From NCBI GenBank assembly GCA_009760855.2, contig WPIO01000027.1, positions 3,776,501-3,840,500 of the forward strand: a DNA stretch of 64,000 nt. Direction: 5' to 3'. Below are positions 1 through 40,154 of the stretch, one piece after another (within the stretch, counting starts at the first letter, position 1; every line of letters starts with the position of its first letter). Below the pieces are notes generated by a model that was given only the letters and a program-made list of their open reading frames with translations, searched no databases and had not been told where the DNA came from. A program made the translations under genes and the position numbers. Source of the stretch: Cristatella mucedo (Eukaryota > Bryozoa > Phylactolaemata > Cristatellidae).

Positions 1-480
1 ACAAGCAGAATATTTGAGCTTTGAAACCCAACTTGCTTGACCAAAATATCCTTGCTTCGTGCTGGAGCAGTGGCCCAGCTACTGATTTGAGCGACTATGG
101 AGTGATATCGATAGGTAGGTACCTCAGGCCATGATGGTTTGGCCTACAGCAGTAGCCGACCTTCCCAGAAAAACTCAGGCTCTATAGAATAAGTTACAAT
201 AGAAGAGACAACCCAGAAGCTGGTAGCCTCTATGCTTAGCCAAACAGGGGAGGTAATTAACAATCGTGGTGGGCCGACTAAACTACGTCGGCCGTCACAC
301 TAAACGCATTCATGCATACAATCAGCATTTGTGCTTGTTTTGGGCTGTAAATAAATATTTTCACATGCTACGAATAACTTAAGAACGCCTGGCATCTTTG
401 AAAACCCTCTTATTACCAGAACGAATTTACAGCCACTGCAGCTTCGGCTAGAATGTTTTTGACACTGAGTGTATGTGAAG
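1..480. repeat. Diverged copy of the 54-kb foldback-type repeat, rearranged
   Basis: Bases 1-180 resemble 54310-54510 in the same orientation (shared GTGCTGGAGCAGTGGC-like and GGCCTACA.CAGTA words). Bases 180-300 resemble 54140-54240 but inverted (AGAAGCTGGTAGC word). Bases 360-480 resemble 54515-54640 and, inverted, 54000-54110. The segment order therefore differs from the 54-kb copy. No ORF. Confidence 0.7.
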
Positions 481-1141
481 TAATCTCGTTTGTCGGATGT
501 TTGTAAACACGAGCACTAGAAAAAGGAAACAATGTATTTAGAAGTACTTGATGCATATATTCCCTAGGGTTACTGTAGCAACAATGCTTCTACGTACATG
601 AGCACAAATGGCTCGAAACAACAAGCTGACGAGGTTCGGCTAACTGACTTATTTGCAAGGGGGGGATAAAGCTGTATAGACTAGTTGGGATGAGGGCCAA
701 ACATAAATAAATATCAGCCATTCAACCCAAGCTGAATCTGCTTTCACTCTCCACTTCTTTAAACACTGCCAATTATGCCAAGTTCAATGAACTATTCTCA
801 GAGTCAAGTTGGCACAAACAATGCACAGATGGACGAAATCCGTTCTGCAACAGAGGGCTCCACAGCAGCTGGCAAAAGTCACGGTCGCTGCACCGGATCG
901 GTGGGCCGATGAGTGGGTACAGCCGGTGCCGGGATAACAAAGTCGAGCAGCAGATGTAAGATACAATGCAGCAACGAAGCAGTTGAGCAGCGAGCACAGA
1001 TCCGAGCCGGGACGTGAGCGGTGGAAGCAGCAGCGCTACTGCTGCTGAGCTGGCACCGAAGCCGACGATGCACACCCTGATTACCACCCGGCCTCAAGCA
1101 GACCGCCCCTGAAGACCGATGGGTGCTGATTCGGTGAAGTC
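481..1141. other. 3' flank of AP1G, no gene seen
   Basis: This follows the AP1G stop in transcript orientation, so part is presumably its 3' UTR. I see no clear minus-strand AATAAA close to the stop. Open frames at 773-1151 are shadows without family resemblance. Confidence 0.4.
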
Positions 1142-29466
<28,325 letters not shown>

Positions 29467-29826
29467 CTATAAGCAAACCCATGACATGCTCGGACTAAGG
29501 GAACTTGGAACATCTTGGCAGCTAGATCCTATCCCGATCAGCATCGGAGTGGCACTGTATAGATCTTATACGACGTGGTCTGGGGATGATGGTATAAAAT
29601 GACAGCCAAAGGTCGCGCATAAGCTCAGCCAAGAAAACTGGCTACCGAAGCTATCCCCAAAAGGAGCATGCAGGAGTAGCTATGCGATCAAGATCCATCG
29701 GCCAGCCGGTAGAACCTCGAGCACTTGGCGGAAGTATATAGTGATCCATCGTCCTCCGCCCCTAGTCTAACGCCTCATAAACCCGGTGACCGATTTCAAG
29801 CAGCAGAGCTGCAGCAGGCTACTTGC

Positions 29827-29841
29827 CTTGAGCCGCTGCAT
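29827..29841 (-). CDS. AP1G1: Candidate AP1G initiator exon (5 codons, GC-AG intron)
   Basis: A short open stretch, ATG CAG CGG CTC AAG, is followed directly by GCAAGT, the consensus of the minority GC-AG donor class. It ends in phase 0, which matches the phase of the first certain exon at 29466, and would give MQRLK in front of [13 protein letters not shown]. Family members usually begin only a few residues before the RLRDL/RLREL motif, so the length is plausible. This is inference: no transcript evidence is available, and another upstream ATG could serve. Confidence 0.3.
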
Positions 29842-31139
29842 CCTCAGGTCCTTGCGGCCGCTGCGGACGAGCAACTCCCACTAGACTGGGAGGTGCTGGC
29901 ACTAAATATGGCGGAAGCTGGAACCACGCACCCTTAACACCGGCAAATAGCGACTCTCGTGTTATTTATCACTTATATCACTATATAAAACGACTTCCAA
30001 TTGAATATAGGACTAATGCTATTATAGGGAACGGTAAGGGCGTGTAAAAGCTGTAGCGTCAGCGAATGCTCCATCAGATGCTACTACGCCGCCGCACGCG
30101 TTGCTGCTCATTTTGGTAGGCATCTGGTATGGGCGCTAGGAAGGGCGAAAACAGTTCTCAGATACACTGTCCGCTTGCAGATTTGCGCAGCTCTCTGAAC
30201 GAAAACTATGCCGCGTGAGAAGCAAGTCCGTGTGACATACAGAAGTGAGTGGCTGGCCAAAGCTAAATATTGAGGGCGTCTTTATCACGACCCCGAGTCC
30301 TGCACGCGTGTGAAAAGGAAGTGCGTTTAGCTCCGAGCTCTTGTTACAAATAATTTGAACGAATGTGTTGCACTTGTACTTAAGCGACTGAATGCATAAT
30401 CTCGCTACAATTTTCATGCCATAGTGTCTGAACAATAGCGTTACGGAAGGGGTGTAGCGGCTTTGACTACAGGATACGAGACGAGTAGGCCTCAAACTGA
30501 CCTCCAGTGACGGGCTTGTCCTTGCAAACAGGTGACAAATACACGTGACAAAACAAAGCCCTGCGCCCTAGAATTGTGGCTAATGATTTTGATATGCAGC
30601 TCAAATACACGCAGGTATGCAGCAGCGAAGAGCGTCCGAGAACCTTAACACAGCGAGTCCATATTCTTAGCGTGGGGAAGATATTTTACAGTGATGAACG
30701 GTCATAGATTTCCAGAACCAGTCCAGCGCACAGCAGCACTCGAACCGTTCCAAGAGTGCCCGACTCTGCTACCTGACTGGAGGTCATCAGCTCTACTCCC
30801 GACGCAGCCAAAGCCTAGTAATTATAATTCAGGAAGCGTGAAGAATAAATATTTCGGCTGTCAAAATACCACTGATTTAGCTCACCGCCGTTTCAATAGG
30901 ACAGATGTGACAGCGATAGAAAGGATACGCTGCAACAAATTTTATATTATCACTGCTGTCACTACTTTTTACTTTTACTCACTGCGGTATTTTCTGCCCC
31001 CGGTCTATTCCAAAATAACTTGCCATTGAATTAGCACACTGCCTCGATTTCCATGTCGGCTAGTGTCAGATAATGATCTATGCTAAAGTTAGAGGCCTGC
31101 TTAGAAAACAGTAAGGCAGCCAAAAAAGTTATAATGTCA
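29842..31139. other. Upstream flank of AP1G, no gene seen
   Basis: Expected to hold the AP1G promoter. A TATATAAAA word at 29982 is on the plus strand and so is not obviously placed for AP1G. The 119-codon minus frame at 30136-30495 is unrecognised. Confidence 0.35.
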
Positions 31140-31316
31140 AGCCATTTGCATGCTGACCCTGTGCATATCACCCCTAACCATATTATTCATTTTGTTTGTT
31201 TTTCAAGCATGATTTTACTTACCATTCAATTGCATTTCCCTTTGCAGCAAATTTAAAGCGCCTAGAAAGAGATTGAGTTCTCTGAGGGCGTTTTATCAAG
31301 TGCATTATTATTATTA
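31140..31316 (+). mobile_element. LINE-2 3' end
   Basis: CATTTGCATGCTGACCCTGT through TTAAAGCGCCTAGAAAGAGA to (ATT)n; almost identical to 8965-9148. Confidence 0.85.
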
Positions 31317-31854
31317 TAAGTCTGGAATACGCAATTTCCTTTATTCGAATATATTCAGTACTCCTGACCTTAGCTCGAAGTCGTCTGCGACTGGTGCATA
31401 ACTCAGTTGCATGGCTACCGTGTCGCATAACTTCGGTCTGAGCTTGACGGGATAGCTTTCAAGTATCGATTCGACTTCAAGATTCACTTCTGTAGAGAAT
31501 CCACTCGACTTCCGTTTCAGGCCTGAAGTTGCTTCTCTAGTGCTGCACTAGCCTGTCTATCTAGCCTCCTTGCCTCCCAAGTGTGCTCTTACACACTTGA
31601 ATGCCTATCGGCATTCAAGCGCCTTTTCGTTTCTTGCAATAAATTCAAAATTTTGGTGATTGGGCTATCAGTTCGCGTGTACCAACAGTCTGGTATATGC
31701 AACTTGCTTCTGTCACCCCCTGCGTTCACTGTGCACTATTTTTAAGGTGAAGTCGCAGCAATGCCTTGGCTTAGCTTTGCTTGCATTCAAAAGAACTAAT
31801 CGTCTTCGTTCTGCCGAGCTGTCGTGCCGAGGTGCTCATGATTCATGATTCAGG

Positions 31855-31995
31855 TACTTTACAAATGCGTAAAGAAGGCATGATCAAATGGCTAATGGCA
31901 ACGTCCACATTTCAGCAAGCATATTTTGTTAGAGGTAACAAGCACGGTGTCAACATACAAATATTGTTAGTGGTAGCTGTTAGACGCAGTGCTGC
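31855..31995 (-). mobile_element. LINE-2 3' UTR fragment
   Basis: Minus-strand subrepeats (GGCATGATCAAATGGCTAAT, ATATTGTTAGTGGTAGC on plus) match the LINE-2 3' UTR of other minus-strand copies. Confidence 0.6.
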
Positions 31996-32209
31996 AGTGA
32001 AGCCATTCACTAGTCAATGGTAGGAAAAATTACGAGCTTTTAAAAACGCAGCCGACAACTGAACGTAGACCGTCGCAAAGACAAACAAAGTACAAACAAC
32101 CAAGTAGTCCCAAATGATCACGATTGGCTGAGCAAGCCATCATGCATAGAAATCTTAATTCCCGTAGTGTCTCTGCTCGGATCAGCCGTAGCTGATGCGG
32201 TCTTGAGTT

Positions 32210-32435
32210 AATTGTGCTTATTAGCGCGGACACTGTGCATGCTGCCACTAACCACACTTGCATGCTAACCCTGTGCATGTCACCCCTAACCATGCTATTC
32301 ATATGGTTTATCAAGCACGATATTACTCACCATTCAATCGCGGTTTCCCTTTGCAGCAAATGTAAAGCGCCTAGAAAGAGATTGGGTTCTCTGAGGGCGT
32401 TTTATCAAGTGCATTATTATTATTATTATTTAATT
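32210..32435 (+). mobile_element. LINE-2 3' end
   Basis: GACACTGTGCATGCTGCCAC to GTAAAGCGCCTAGAAAGAGA and a (ATT)n tail at 32416-32432. Confidence 0.85.
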
Positions 32436-32794
32436 GGCCTAAGGAAATGTGATATCAAGCCTTTATTTGAAGCCACACCATACATCGCTTTCTCGCAGAC
32501 ATCCCCAATTGTTGTACCACGATGCTCTTGTTACACTGTCCTTGGTAACTGCGGTCAAAGTCCACTGAATCTTTGTCAAAGCACTTGGCTTGCCCATTTA
32601 TTTTTTCCAGATGAGCGTTCAGAATATGGACTTTGAGGGGAATTCTGTATCCCATCTTGGCACAGTCCTTTAAGAGAGCCTAAAACAGATGCCCATAGTT
32701 TTTAGCATTTCGACTATTGCCCATCAAGACTAGAAACTCTACAGCGAAACGGGTCCAAGCCCTCTCCATTCTGTTCATCTTTTTGAAAAATTCA

Positions 32795-32875
32795 TTACTG
32801 CTACGTAAATGCCTAGACAGAGATTAGGCTCTCTGAGGACGCTACACAATGTTACTATTATTATTGGGCCCACTG
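32795..32875 (+). repeat. LINE-2 type tail
   Basis: GTAAATGCCTAGACAGAGAT, GAGGACGCTACACAATG and TTACTATTATTATT. Only the tail is recognisable. Confidence 0.7.
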
Positions 32876-33480
32876 TCTGACTCTCAGCGACTTTTGCCGG
32901 TTTCATGCACTGTCCAAGTACAGCAGACCCAACAGTCACCCTCTATGATTTCAGCTACCTGCAGTCCGATGAAGATACCGGCTACGCTCAATATTATAGG
33001 CAACAAGGCTCCTGCTTTATCACATAAATTTTCACGGAATTTCCTATGCAAGTTATTCGTGCAACATTACTTCCGAGCGTGCAGCCGGACACGTTCGAAC
33101 TGCCATTCTACTACCATTTCCAAAATGTGCTTCCGGAAGCTGAATTTACGGTTCAATGTAATTGCAACACTGTCCAGAGTTTGGCAGGAAAGTTATGATG
33201 CAATGCCACCTGCGAGTTCTTGTTTGAGTTGCCTCTAATCGCCTGGCCATGCTGGCCAAGCACTCTGAAACCGCTGCCACCCGCAGCCAGACCAGATTTC
33301 GCAAATCTGCAGGTTCCATTATCATGAAGCTGCTGGATTGCTGCTTCGAGCCGAGCCGTTGCATGCCCGAGATTGTACTAGCGCAATTGCTTAAAATGAT
33401 GTGCTTGACTTTAACCAGTGTGCTTTGTAACATGCATTACAAATTGAAGCACTGCGAAACTAATTTCAGAGCATTTTGCA
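32876..33480. other. Unassigned sequence
   Basis: Short frames on both strands without family motifs. Confidence 0.35.
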
Positions 33481-33484
33481 TCAG

Positions 33485-34785
33485 ATTGAGGTATTGGCCC
33501 GGGCCATTGCAGTGCATTGCTGCCGAATGATCGAGGCGATTGTAGGGAAATTGTGGGATTACACAGTAGCCACAAATTAGAGAAACGTGCAATCACTATT
33601 AGAGCTTAAAGTGTGCGTATTCTGGTCGTTTTTCAGCCGGTTGTGGTGCATTGATGTACTGGCCCGGGCAGTTGTAGTCGATTGCAGTGCATTGCTGAAG
33701 AATGGCCGAGGCAATTACAGTGAATTTATTCAAGTACACAATAACGGAAGAGTAGAGCAGCGTGCAATCATAATTAGAGCTTCTGGTGTATGCGTTCTGA
33801 TCGCTGTGTAGCAGATTGCAGCGGATTTCGGCGGATTGAGGTGGATTTCGGTATGGGACCGGGTCGTTGCAGTCGATTGCAATTCATTGCATGACAACGC
33901 GTGTGCACAATGGAGCGAAATTTTGTGGACGCACTTTAAACTGAGTCTAGTCCTATAGGCAATGTCAATTAGAGCTTCGCGATGGCGATTTGAGGATGAT
34001 TTGCAGTGGAATAGAGTGGATTGCGGTTGTTTTCCAGGTCATTTTAGGCGATTGCCGCCAATTGCCATAGTGCGAGGCTGCACGATTTTTTTATTTTACG
34101 TGGTTGTGCACACAGCGCGGTCCACTTTAATATGCAATAAAAACTGGAGCTCGGCGAAATTTATTTCGATTTTTTTTTATGCGGCGGATTCTGTGGATTT
34201 CGGTATTGGCCCGGCCTACTGCAGTCGATTGCAGCGCATTGCACGAGAACGGGCTTGCCAATGCAAGTGAAATTTTTTAATGCAATTGTCGCAGAGAGTG
34301 CTGTCATATGCAATAAAAAAAGGAGATTTTCGATCACGATTTCTTTCGTTGCATAGTGGAATGCAGTGGATCGCGGTATTGGCTTGGGCCACTGCAATCT
34401 TATTTCAGTAGACTTGATGAGAACGCGTGAGCGGAATCGCGTGAGAAATTTTCTGGGTACATTGCGCGTGTAGCATAGTTTGATATTCCAGACTTTCAGG
34501 AGCTGTTCGCAGTAGATTTGGAGTGGATTTGACGAGAACTAGAATGGATTGCGGTGAATTGCGGTACAGGCGTCCGGTGTCAAAGGTTATTTGCGTAAGT
34601 GCCGTGCGCGAAGCGGCATGAAATTTTGTGGACAGGTAAATTCGAACGTGTACTACAATATCAGCAAAAAATTTGAGCTTGGCAACGCTTACGTCTGTTT
34701 GTTGCTAGCGTAAATAGAGTAGATTGCGGTGGATTGCCGTAATTCGTCGAACCCGAGAAAGTGTTTGGGAGGGCTGTAGACGCAC
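33485..34785. repeat. Diverged tandem satellite, unit roughly 175 bp
   Basis: A core of the form GTATTGGCCCGGGCC..TGCAGTCGATTGCAGTGCATTGC recurs near 33493, 33657, 33850, 34204, 34377 and, weaker, 34567 and 34735, about 165-195 bp apart. A second word, CAAT..TAATTAGAGCTT, recurs near 33590, 33770 and 33960. Units differ by many substitutions and small indels. Open frames across it are by-products of the repeat. Confidence 0.75.
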
Positions 34786-35099
34786 GTGATAGTTTAGTAA
34801 AAAACACCGACCGTAAGATAAACTAAGTTCAAGATAAACTGCTTAAAAAGCCCCGTACAGCCGACGGGATCTGCGTGGACGGGCCACAACGTCAAAACAA
34901 ATGCCCGACCAAACTTGGCGATTTCACTCAGAAATGTACGATTTGTGCACACATAAACAATTATTAATATTATCGTGTGTTATGGCACTCTCAAGTTCAT
35001 GCAACAGTCAAGATCTTCCGGGGTGGCAGAAAGCGCTAGCCGAGGCTTGAATTGAGAGAACGCTCACACAACTTTGTACTTCCCGCATCAGTTATTGGG

Positions 35100-35215
35100 T
35101 AGAAATACAGAATGTTTTACGAGCGTCCGTGCGCTCGAGCCCCGTGGCATACGTGAAGCGCCTGAATAGAGATTAAGTTCTCTCAGGCTGCTATACAAAG
35201 GAATTATATTGGTAT
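35100..35215 (+). repeat. tRNA-derived SINE-B with LINE-2-like tail
   Basis: GTGCGCTCGAGCCCCGTGGC (B box and body), ACGTGAAGCGCCTGAATAGA and TTAAGTTCTCTCAGG. The clearest SINE-B body/tail junction in the window. Confidence 0.75.
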
Positions 35216-35473
35216 TTTATCCTTATCTAAGCACTCTCGAACCATTTCAGTACGAACCAGGTGTGTTTGGCATGACAATGTATGAAGCATTCGCTCTTGA
35301 CCAAAACAGTTATTCAAGCAGTTAAAAAGAGTTAGCAATATTATTGATAAGTAACTCGTTTAAAAAATCGACACCGCAAGGCAAAATAGAAGCACTGGAT
35401 ATACCAGGCTTCTGATTGGCCGTGCATATTTCTGAATGCAAAGAAGTTGAATTCCTGCGGAATGACGTGTTTC

Positions 35474-35623
35474 TTACTTCTGACAGAACAGTTTTAAGTT
35501 TCTGAAGAAATCCTGAGAAATTTGGTAAGAACGTTTCAATGTTGCGTATATAGCAAGAGCTCGGTACTCAGCTGGAAGAACCTGCTGGACAACTTTCAGG
35601 GCAGCTGTCCTTGAGACAGTCAT
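35474..35623 (-). CDS. Hypothetical short ORF or first exon (49 codons)
   Basis: ATG at 35621-35623 opens a frame reading MTVSRTAALKVVQQVLPAEY, LAIYATLKRSYQISQDFF and ending CQK then TAA. The sequence ...CAGAA|GTAAGAAA near its end is a good splice donor, so this may be a 5' coding exon. I do not recognise the protein and found no partner exon. Confidence 0.2.
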   Translation of the reverse strand: MTVSRTAALKVVQQVLPAEYRALAIYATLKRSYQISQDFFRNLKLFCQK

Positions 35624-36280
35624 AGCACCACTATTTTATATCAATAATAACGATTCATCTTAGCACGGTTCAATACACACTACACGGGCACATCCATGGC
35701 GAAAAAAAGCCTAAGCCAAGTCCAAATATCAGCCGATTTTGAAAGTTTGAACACGACGGCAAGAGCAGAGGAAATTAAGCACGATAAACGGTGCATAAAG
35801 AAAAACAATGGTAAATCTCAAACGCTGAGCAACTTATAAGGCATAGATGCAAGCCCTTTCTCTAAGGTTTGGCCTATCGCGCCACCATAACCTCTCCTTT
35901 AAAGGTCCAAGTATACAGGCACAGTCATGCACAGTGGTTTTGTGGAGAGATCCTGACTCTGACAAGCTTTTCGAGACCGTTTGCTTGCCTAGACAACTTT
36001 GGTTGACTGTACGTCAACCAAACGCAATGCAAGCCTCAGTACAGAATCCAAGTACCTACTCGCCGACAGGTACCACTGACTTTACAGGTACCACTTACCG
36101 TACATTTCACATGAAAATTAGGGACCGCTGCTCCAAAGCCAACGATCTACTTCTGATCGCCTCTCATCGGCTATGATACTAGCAGCATGGACCTTGGAAT
36201 TCGAATGATGCTATATATGATGGTCACAATCCTTGCTGGCTCCTAGCAAGAAAAACCACTAGTCCATAGCCATTCGTATG
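35624..36280. other. Unassigned intergenic sequence
   Basis: The 109-codon plus frame at 35847-36176 shows no family motif. Confidence 0.35.
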
Positions 36281-36294
36281 CTCGACCATTGATA

Positions 36295-36370
36295 GGAATA
36301 TAATACCTCCTATAGCAAGGGATTTAGTTCTCTTTGGATGCCAGGCAAATGTCTTATTATTATTTTTTAG
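36295..36370 (+). repeat. Degenerate LINE-2 type tail
   Basis: GGGATTTAGTTCTCTTTGGA and CAAATGTCTTATTATTATTT match the end of the tail. Confidence 0.55.
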
Positions 36371-37590
36371 TAGAAACAGTCAGCAAGCGATAGCAAAATT
36401 TAGTTTCATATTCAATAGAGAAGCTGCTGCACCTGCAATGGTATGCTACAGTGGTCGCAATTGCTTGCTAATGTTAATACGAATTTGGCATACAGAAAGC
36501 CGATCGCACAGTCTGTGACTGCCAGGGTCACAGGCAGGAAGGCTGTGAGTGGGAGGGGCCAAATGGGTGCAACCCTTGGAGGCAACCCTTTAGGACTCCG
36601 ATTCAGAGCTCCTTTTTGCGTGGGAGAGCTAAAGTCTTTCTAGACATGTGTGGCAACAGAATTTCCAGAATTTTTAGCTCGAGAAGCAAGCTCTATAATC
36701 TGGTCAACAGGTGTGACCTGTGGACGGTTGTAGCCGTTGCAAGTTCACCAAGAATCTCAACATTAAGCAGTGTCATTCCTGCTCATGCTTTCCCTGAAAA
36801 ACTGATAAGCGAATGATAAAGGAAAATACAGACGCAGATACACGAACAGATATCCTTTCAATAACTCGCCTTGATGACCGCCTCCGGTCGAGCGGCTTCT
36901 CGCCCTGAGTGGTACCTGCTGATCAATGTTCAATGACATCAGCATAATGTCGCTTGCTGACTGATCATTGAATGACAATGAGTAGAATGGCTATGGCTAC
37001 CTGTAAAGCCATCTAGTCTCTATAGTTTTTCACGAATATTGCCAAAATATTGACCTAGAAATCCTAGAGATGAGTGACCCTAACTACAGCTTCCTTTTGA
37101 ACCCGAAGTCAGTCACTAGAAACAATAATTTCTTTATCCACGCTCTATATATACGCTCTTATCCACGCTGTAGCTAAGTCGAGGAAGCAACTCTCGTATC
37201 CAGCCACTTGACTTTTCAAGCAAACGGGGCGTTGTTGTGATGAAACATATATGCTGCAGGCTTTCTCAGCTATTAACGAGTGGTATGCGCCATCCTTCCC
37301 ATTTATGTAAGCTTACCTACATCTATGTCCATTTACTTCCCGTTATGTTCGCGTAAAGTAAAGGCATAGCCGCTCTTCAAACTAACCTGACGACTGTGGT
37401 GCTGGTTCTTGTAACACAAGGCAATTCAAGGTCGGCATAAGATTTTTTTAACTTGTTTTACGAAGCAATAAAAAGTCGCCTGAACTAATATGGCAATCAG
37501 AATAGGCCCAGTTTGCCACTACATCTTACGGCACCGACAGGCAGTAGAGTCATAAGCATGAAAAAGGATCAAATGTATCATCTTCATGCT
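36371..37590. other. Unassigned intergenic sequence
   Basis: No exon, LINE or SINE recognised. Confidence 0.35.
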
Positions 37591-37594
37591 ACCA

Positions 37595-39510
37595 ACAATA
37601 CTAATAATAATACGTTTGTATAGCACCATCAGAGAACTTGATATCTTTCGAGGCACTTTACATATGCTGTAAAGGAAGCACGATCAAGTGGTTAGTGGTA
37701 GCATGCTCAATGACAGCAAGCATAAATGGTTAGGGATGACATGCACAGGGTCAGCATGCAAGTATGGTTAGTGGCAGCACGCATAAGCACACAAAAAGTC
37801 GATGCACTGCTTGACTGGGAGCCAGTGAAGGTCAGCTAGAGGTGGTGTGATGTGGCAACTGCGACACTTACGACAGACAAGCCTAAGTGCAGAGTTTTGA
37901 ACCAGCTATAAGCACCTGATTGCAAAGGCCGGTAGACAAGCAAGCAGTGGGATACAGAAGTCAAGACTGGATGTCACAAATGCATAGACCAATTTAGATG
38001 TGGTATTCCTGTGGCATGCCCTAATTTTAGCACTGCTGTGAAGCTGAAAGTAGGCAGACTTGACTGTGGAGCTGATGTGGTCATCTAATGAAAAGTCACT
38101 TTGGAACATGATACCTCGATTTCGTGCAGCTTCAACAGGAAATATGCTGGCAGAGCCGATTTTAAGCGTTAGGTTTACACATGTCTGAATCGCCCTAGGT
38201 TTGCCCATAAGTAACCAGTAGTTTGGTTTTTTATCATCATTCAATTTAAGACAGTTTGCTGCCATCAATGTGAGGATGTCATTAATACATGCAGCAAGAG
38301 AGCTGAGAAAATTCAACGGGCAAGAGGAATGGAAGGCATCAAAGCCAAAGTACAACTGAGTGTCATCTGCATAGAAGTGAAAGCCTAGATTGTTCCCGGC
38401 AATTACGTCGGCAAGAGGGAGAGTATAAACTGCAAAAAGAGCAGGACAACGCTAGAGTCCTGAGGTATGCCGTACTTCAGTGGTTTCTCAGATGATCTTT
38501 GTCCGTACACACCAAAGCTCTGGAGTCTCCCACTGAGATATCAACTGAATCATTTCAGTGGTGTGCCTGTGATGATCAGGCGAGATGAGTGGTGTTCAAA
38601 AAGGACTCGGTGATCGAACCATCAAAAGCTGCCGAAAGATCTAGCAAAACAAGCAGATACTCTACCTGGTAAAAAGTCTGCACTCCTAAGGTCATAATGC
38701 ACTCAAAGCAATGCTGACTTTGTGGAGTGATTAGCTCTAAAACCAAACTGAAACTTACTAGCAAGGTTTGAAGTTTCAGTATATTAGTTCGGCTTGTCTG
38801 CCTTGACACTTTCCAGTGGCTGATAGGGGCAGTAGAAGAGATACTACGCGGAATTGCTCAAAGTTCTCTTGATCTTGTGTTGCTTTCTTGACTATTGGCC
38901 TGACTATTGGTCTGACCTGAGCCTTTCTGAAAAGTGCTGGGACATTATATGAGGCTAAGGATATATTTATGATTTTAGTTATGCATGACAGCAGCAGATC
39001 CATGCATCGTAGAAGCCGGACAGTGGGAATAGGGTCTCATGGACTAGTTGTCTACTTTGATTTTGATATGATCTTCAGGATAAGGTCACTCATTGCCTCC
39101 TTGAATGTAGACATTAAGGTGCAGCAAGGAGCTGATGGACATGATTCCAGGGGGATGCTGCGACCCTAGTGATGGACTCCCTGATCTTGTCAACTTTATT
39201 AGCAAACAAGCCAGAGAAGCTATCAGCAAGATCACCACGAGGATCGTCAGGTAAGAAGCTACCCAGCGAGTGTTTAAGGAGACGGTTGATCGTAGACATC
39301 AGCAGCACTTTTGGATTGTGCATCTGCGATTAAAAAATGCTTTCACCAGCAAGTCTCTTTCGTGTGTATAGTTTCCCAAGGCTGCTGAATGAAGCCTCTG
39401 GGAGAATTATTTCTTTCAGATTAGATGAGATTTTCAGATTGGATTCAGAGTAGATTTGTAGGAAGAAGTGCTATCGCTGCTATTTAAAAAGCATCTCGCT
39501 CAAGAGAAAG
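37595..39510 (-). mobile_element. LINE-2 (CR1/L2-like non-LTR retrotransposon), longest copy
   Basis: Minus strand. Segments from 5' to 3': linker (39114-39323; DLADSFSGLFANKVDKIRES), RT entry (38776-39003; NVPALFRKAQVRPIV), RT palm (38576-38809; LLVLLDLSAAFDGSITESF), thumb (37906-38355; MAANCLKLNDDK, VNLTLKIGSASIFPVEAARN), a 3' UTR with repeats, the tail at 37630-37670 and (AAT)n on plus at 37600. The endonuclease is missing and the RT is in several frames, so it is dead. Confidence 0.85.
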
Positions 39511-39689
39511 TTATCTGCTAGCATGAGATTATCTTATGCTGCTCTCACACCGAGGAGCGATGTGAGCTAAGACTAAGACGGTAATCGAAGAAGACCTCCG
39601 ATTACCACCCGTCATAGAAGTGACGTCTATTAGCAGGAAGGCGGTCTGGCCCCATTGTTGTAACGGCTGCTGAAAGTGAGCTCTCATTG

Positions 39690-39865
39690 TGAGCCGTGAT
39701 GGTACAGGTAAGGCGGTTGCTAATGACCTCGCTCCGGAGGTAGTGGGCTCCAATCCTGCTGTGGACGATCCTTTATTTCCACTGCATGCGGTGCTAATAG
39801 CCTTTAAGTCTCTTTGCCGCTATAAAAAGGGGCTTTTAAATCAGCTATCAGTTATGCATGACCGG
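39690..39865 (+). repeat. tRNA-derived SINE-A copy
   Basis: GTGAGCCGTGATGGTACAGG, GGCTCCAATCC-type B box, GGACGATCCTTTATTTCC and GGCTTTTAAATCAGCTA. Confidence 0.8.
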
Positions 39866-40154
39866 CCCAGCAGATATAAACTCATATCTGCCTAGTCGAC
39901 GATTGTAAAGTTTTTCCCCATTTTCTATTCAACACTTTATCAACTTAGTGTTTGGGATTCTTCGGCCTAGTTTGATCAAGTACAAATAGCTGCACGCACG
40001 GGCTCTACATTTTGGACAAGACTTATGTAAGGAATTAACTGCACTTTCTTTGCTAGCGAATGCTCACGAGGCCCGGCAGCTTACACTCTCTATAAGCGCT
40101 GGCCACCATCAAAATCCTTAACGGGTGACTCCGAAGTTTAATAGAGAACTACAC
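39866..40154. other. Unassigned
   Basis: Nothing recognised between the SINE and the next LINE-2 copy. Confidence 0.35.

Noticed and set aside
30136-30495. 119-codon minus-strand ORF as an upstream gene or AP1G 5' exon
   Set aside because: No recognised motif, no donor in the required phase, and no similarity to gamma-adaptin N-termini.
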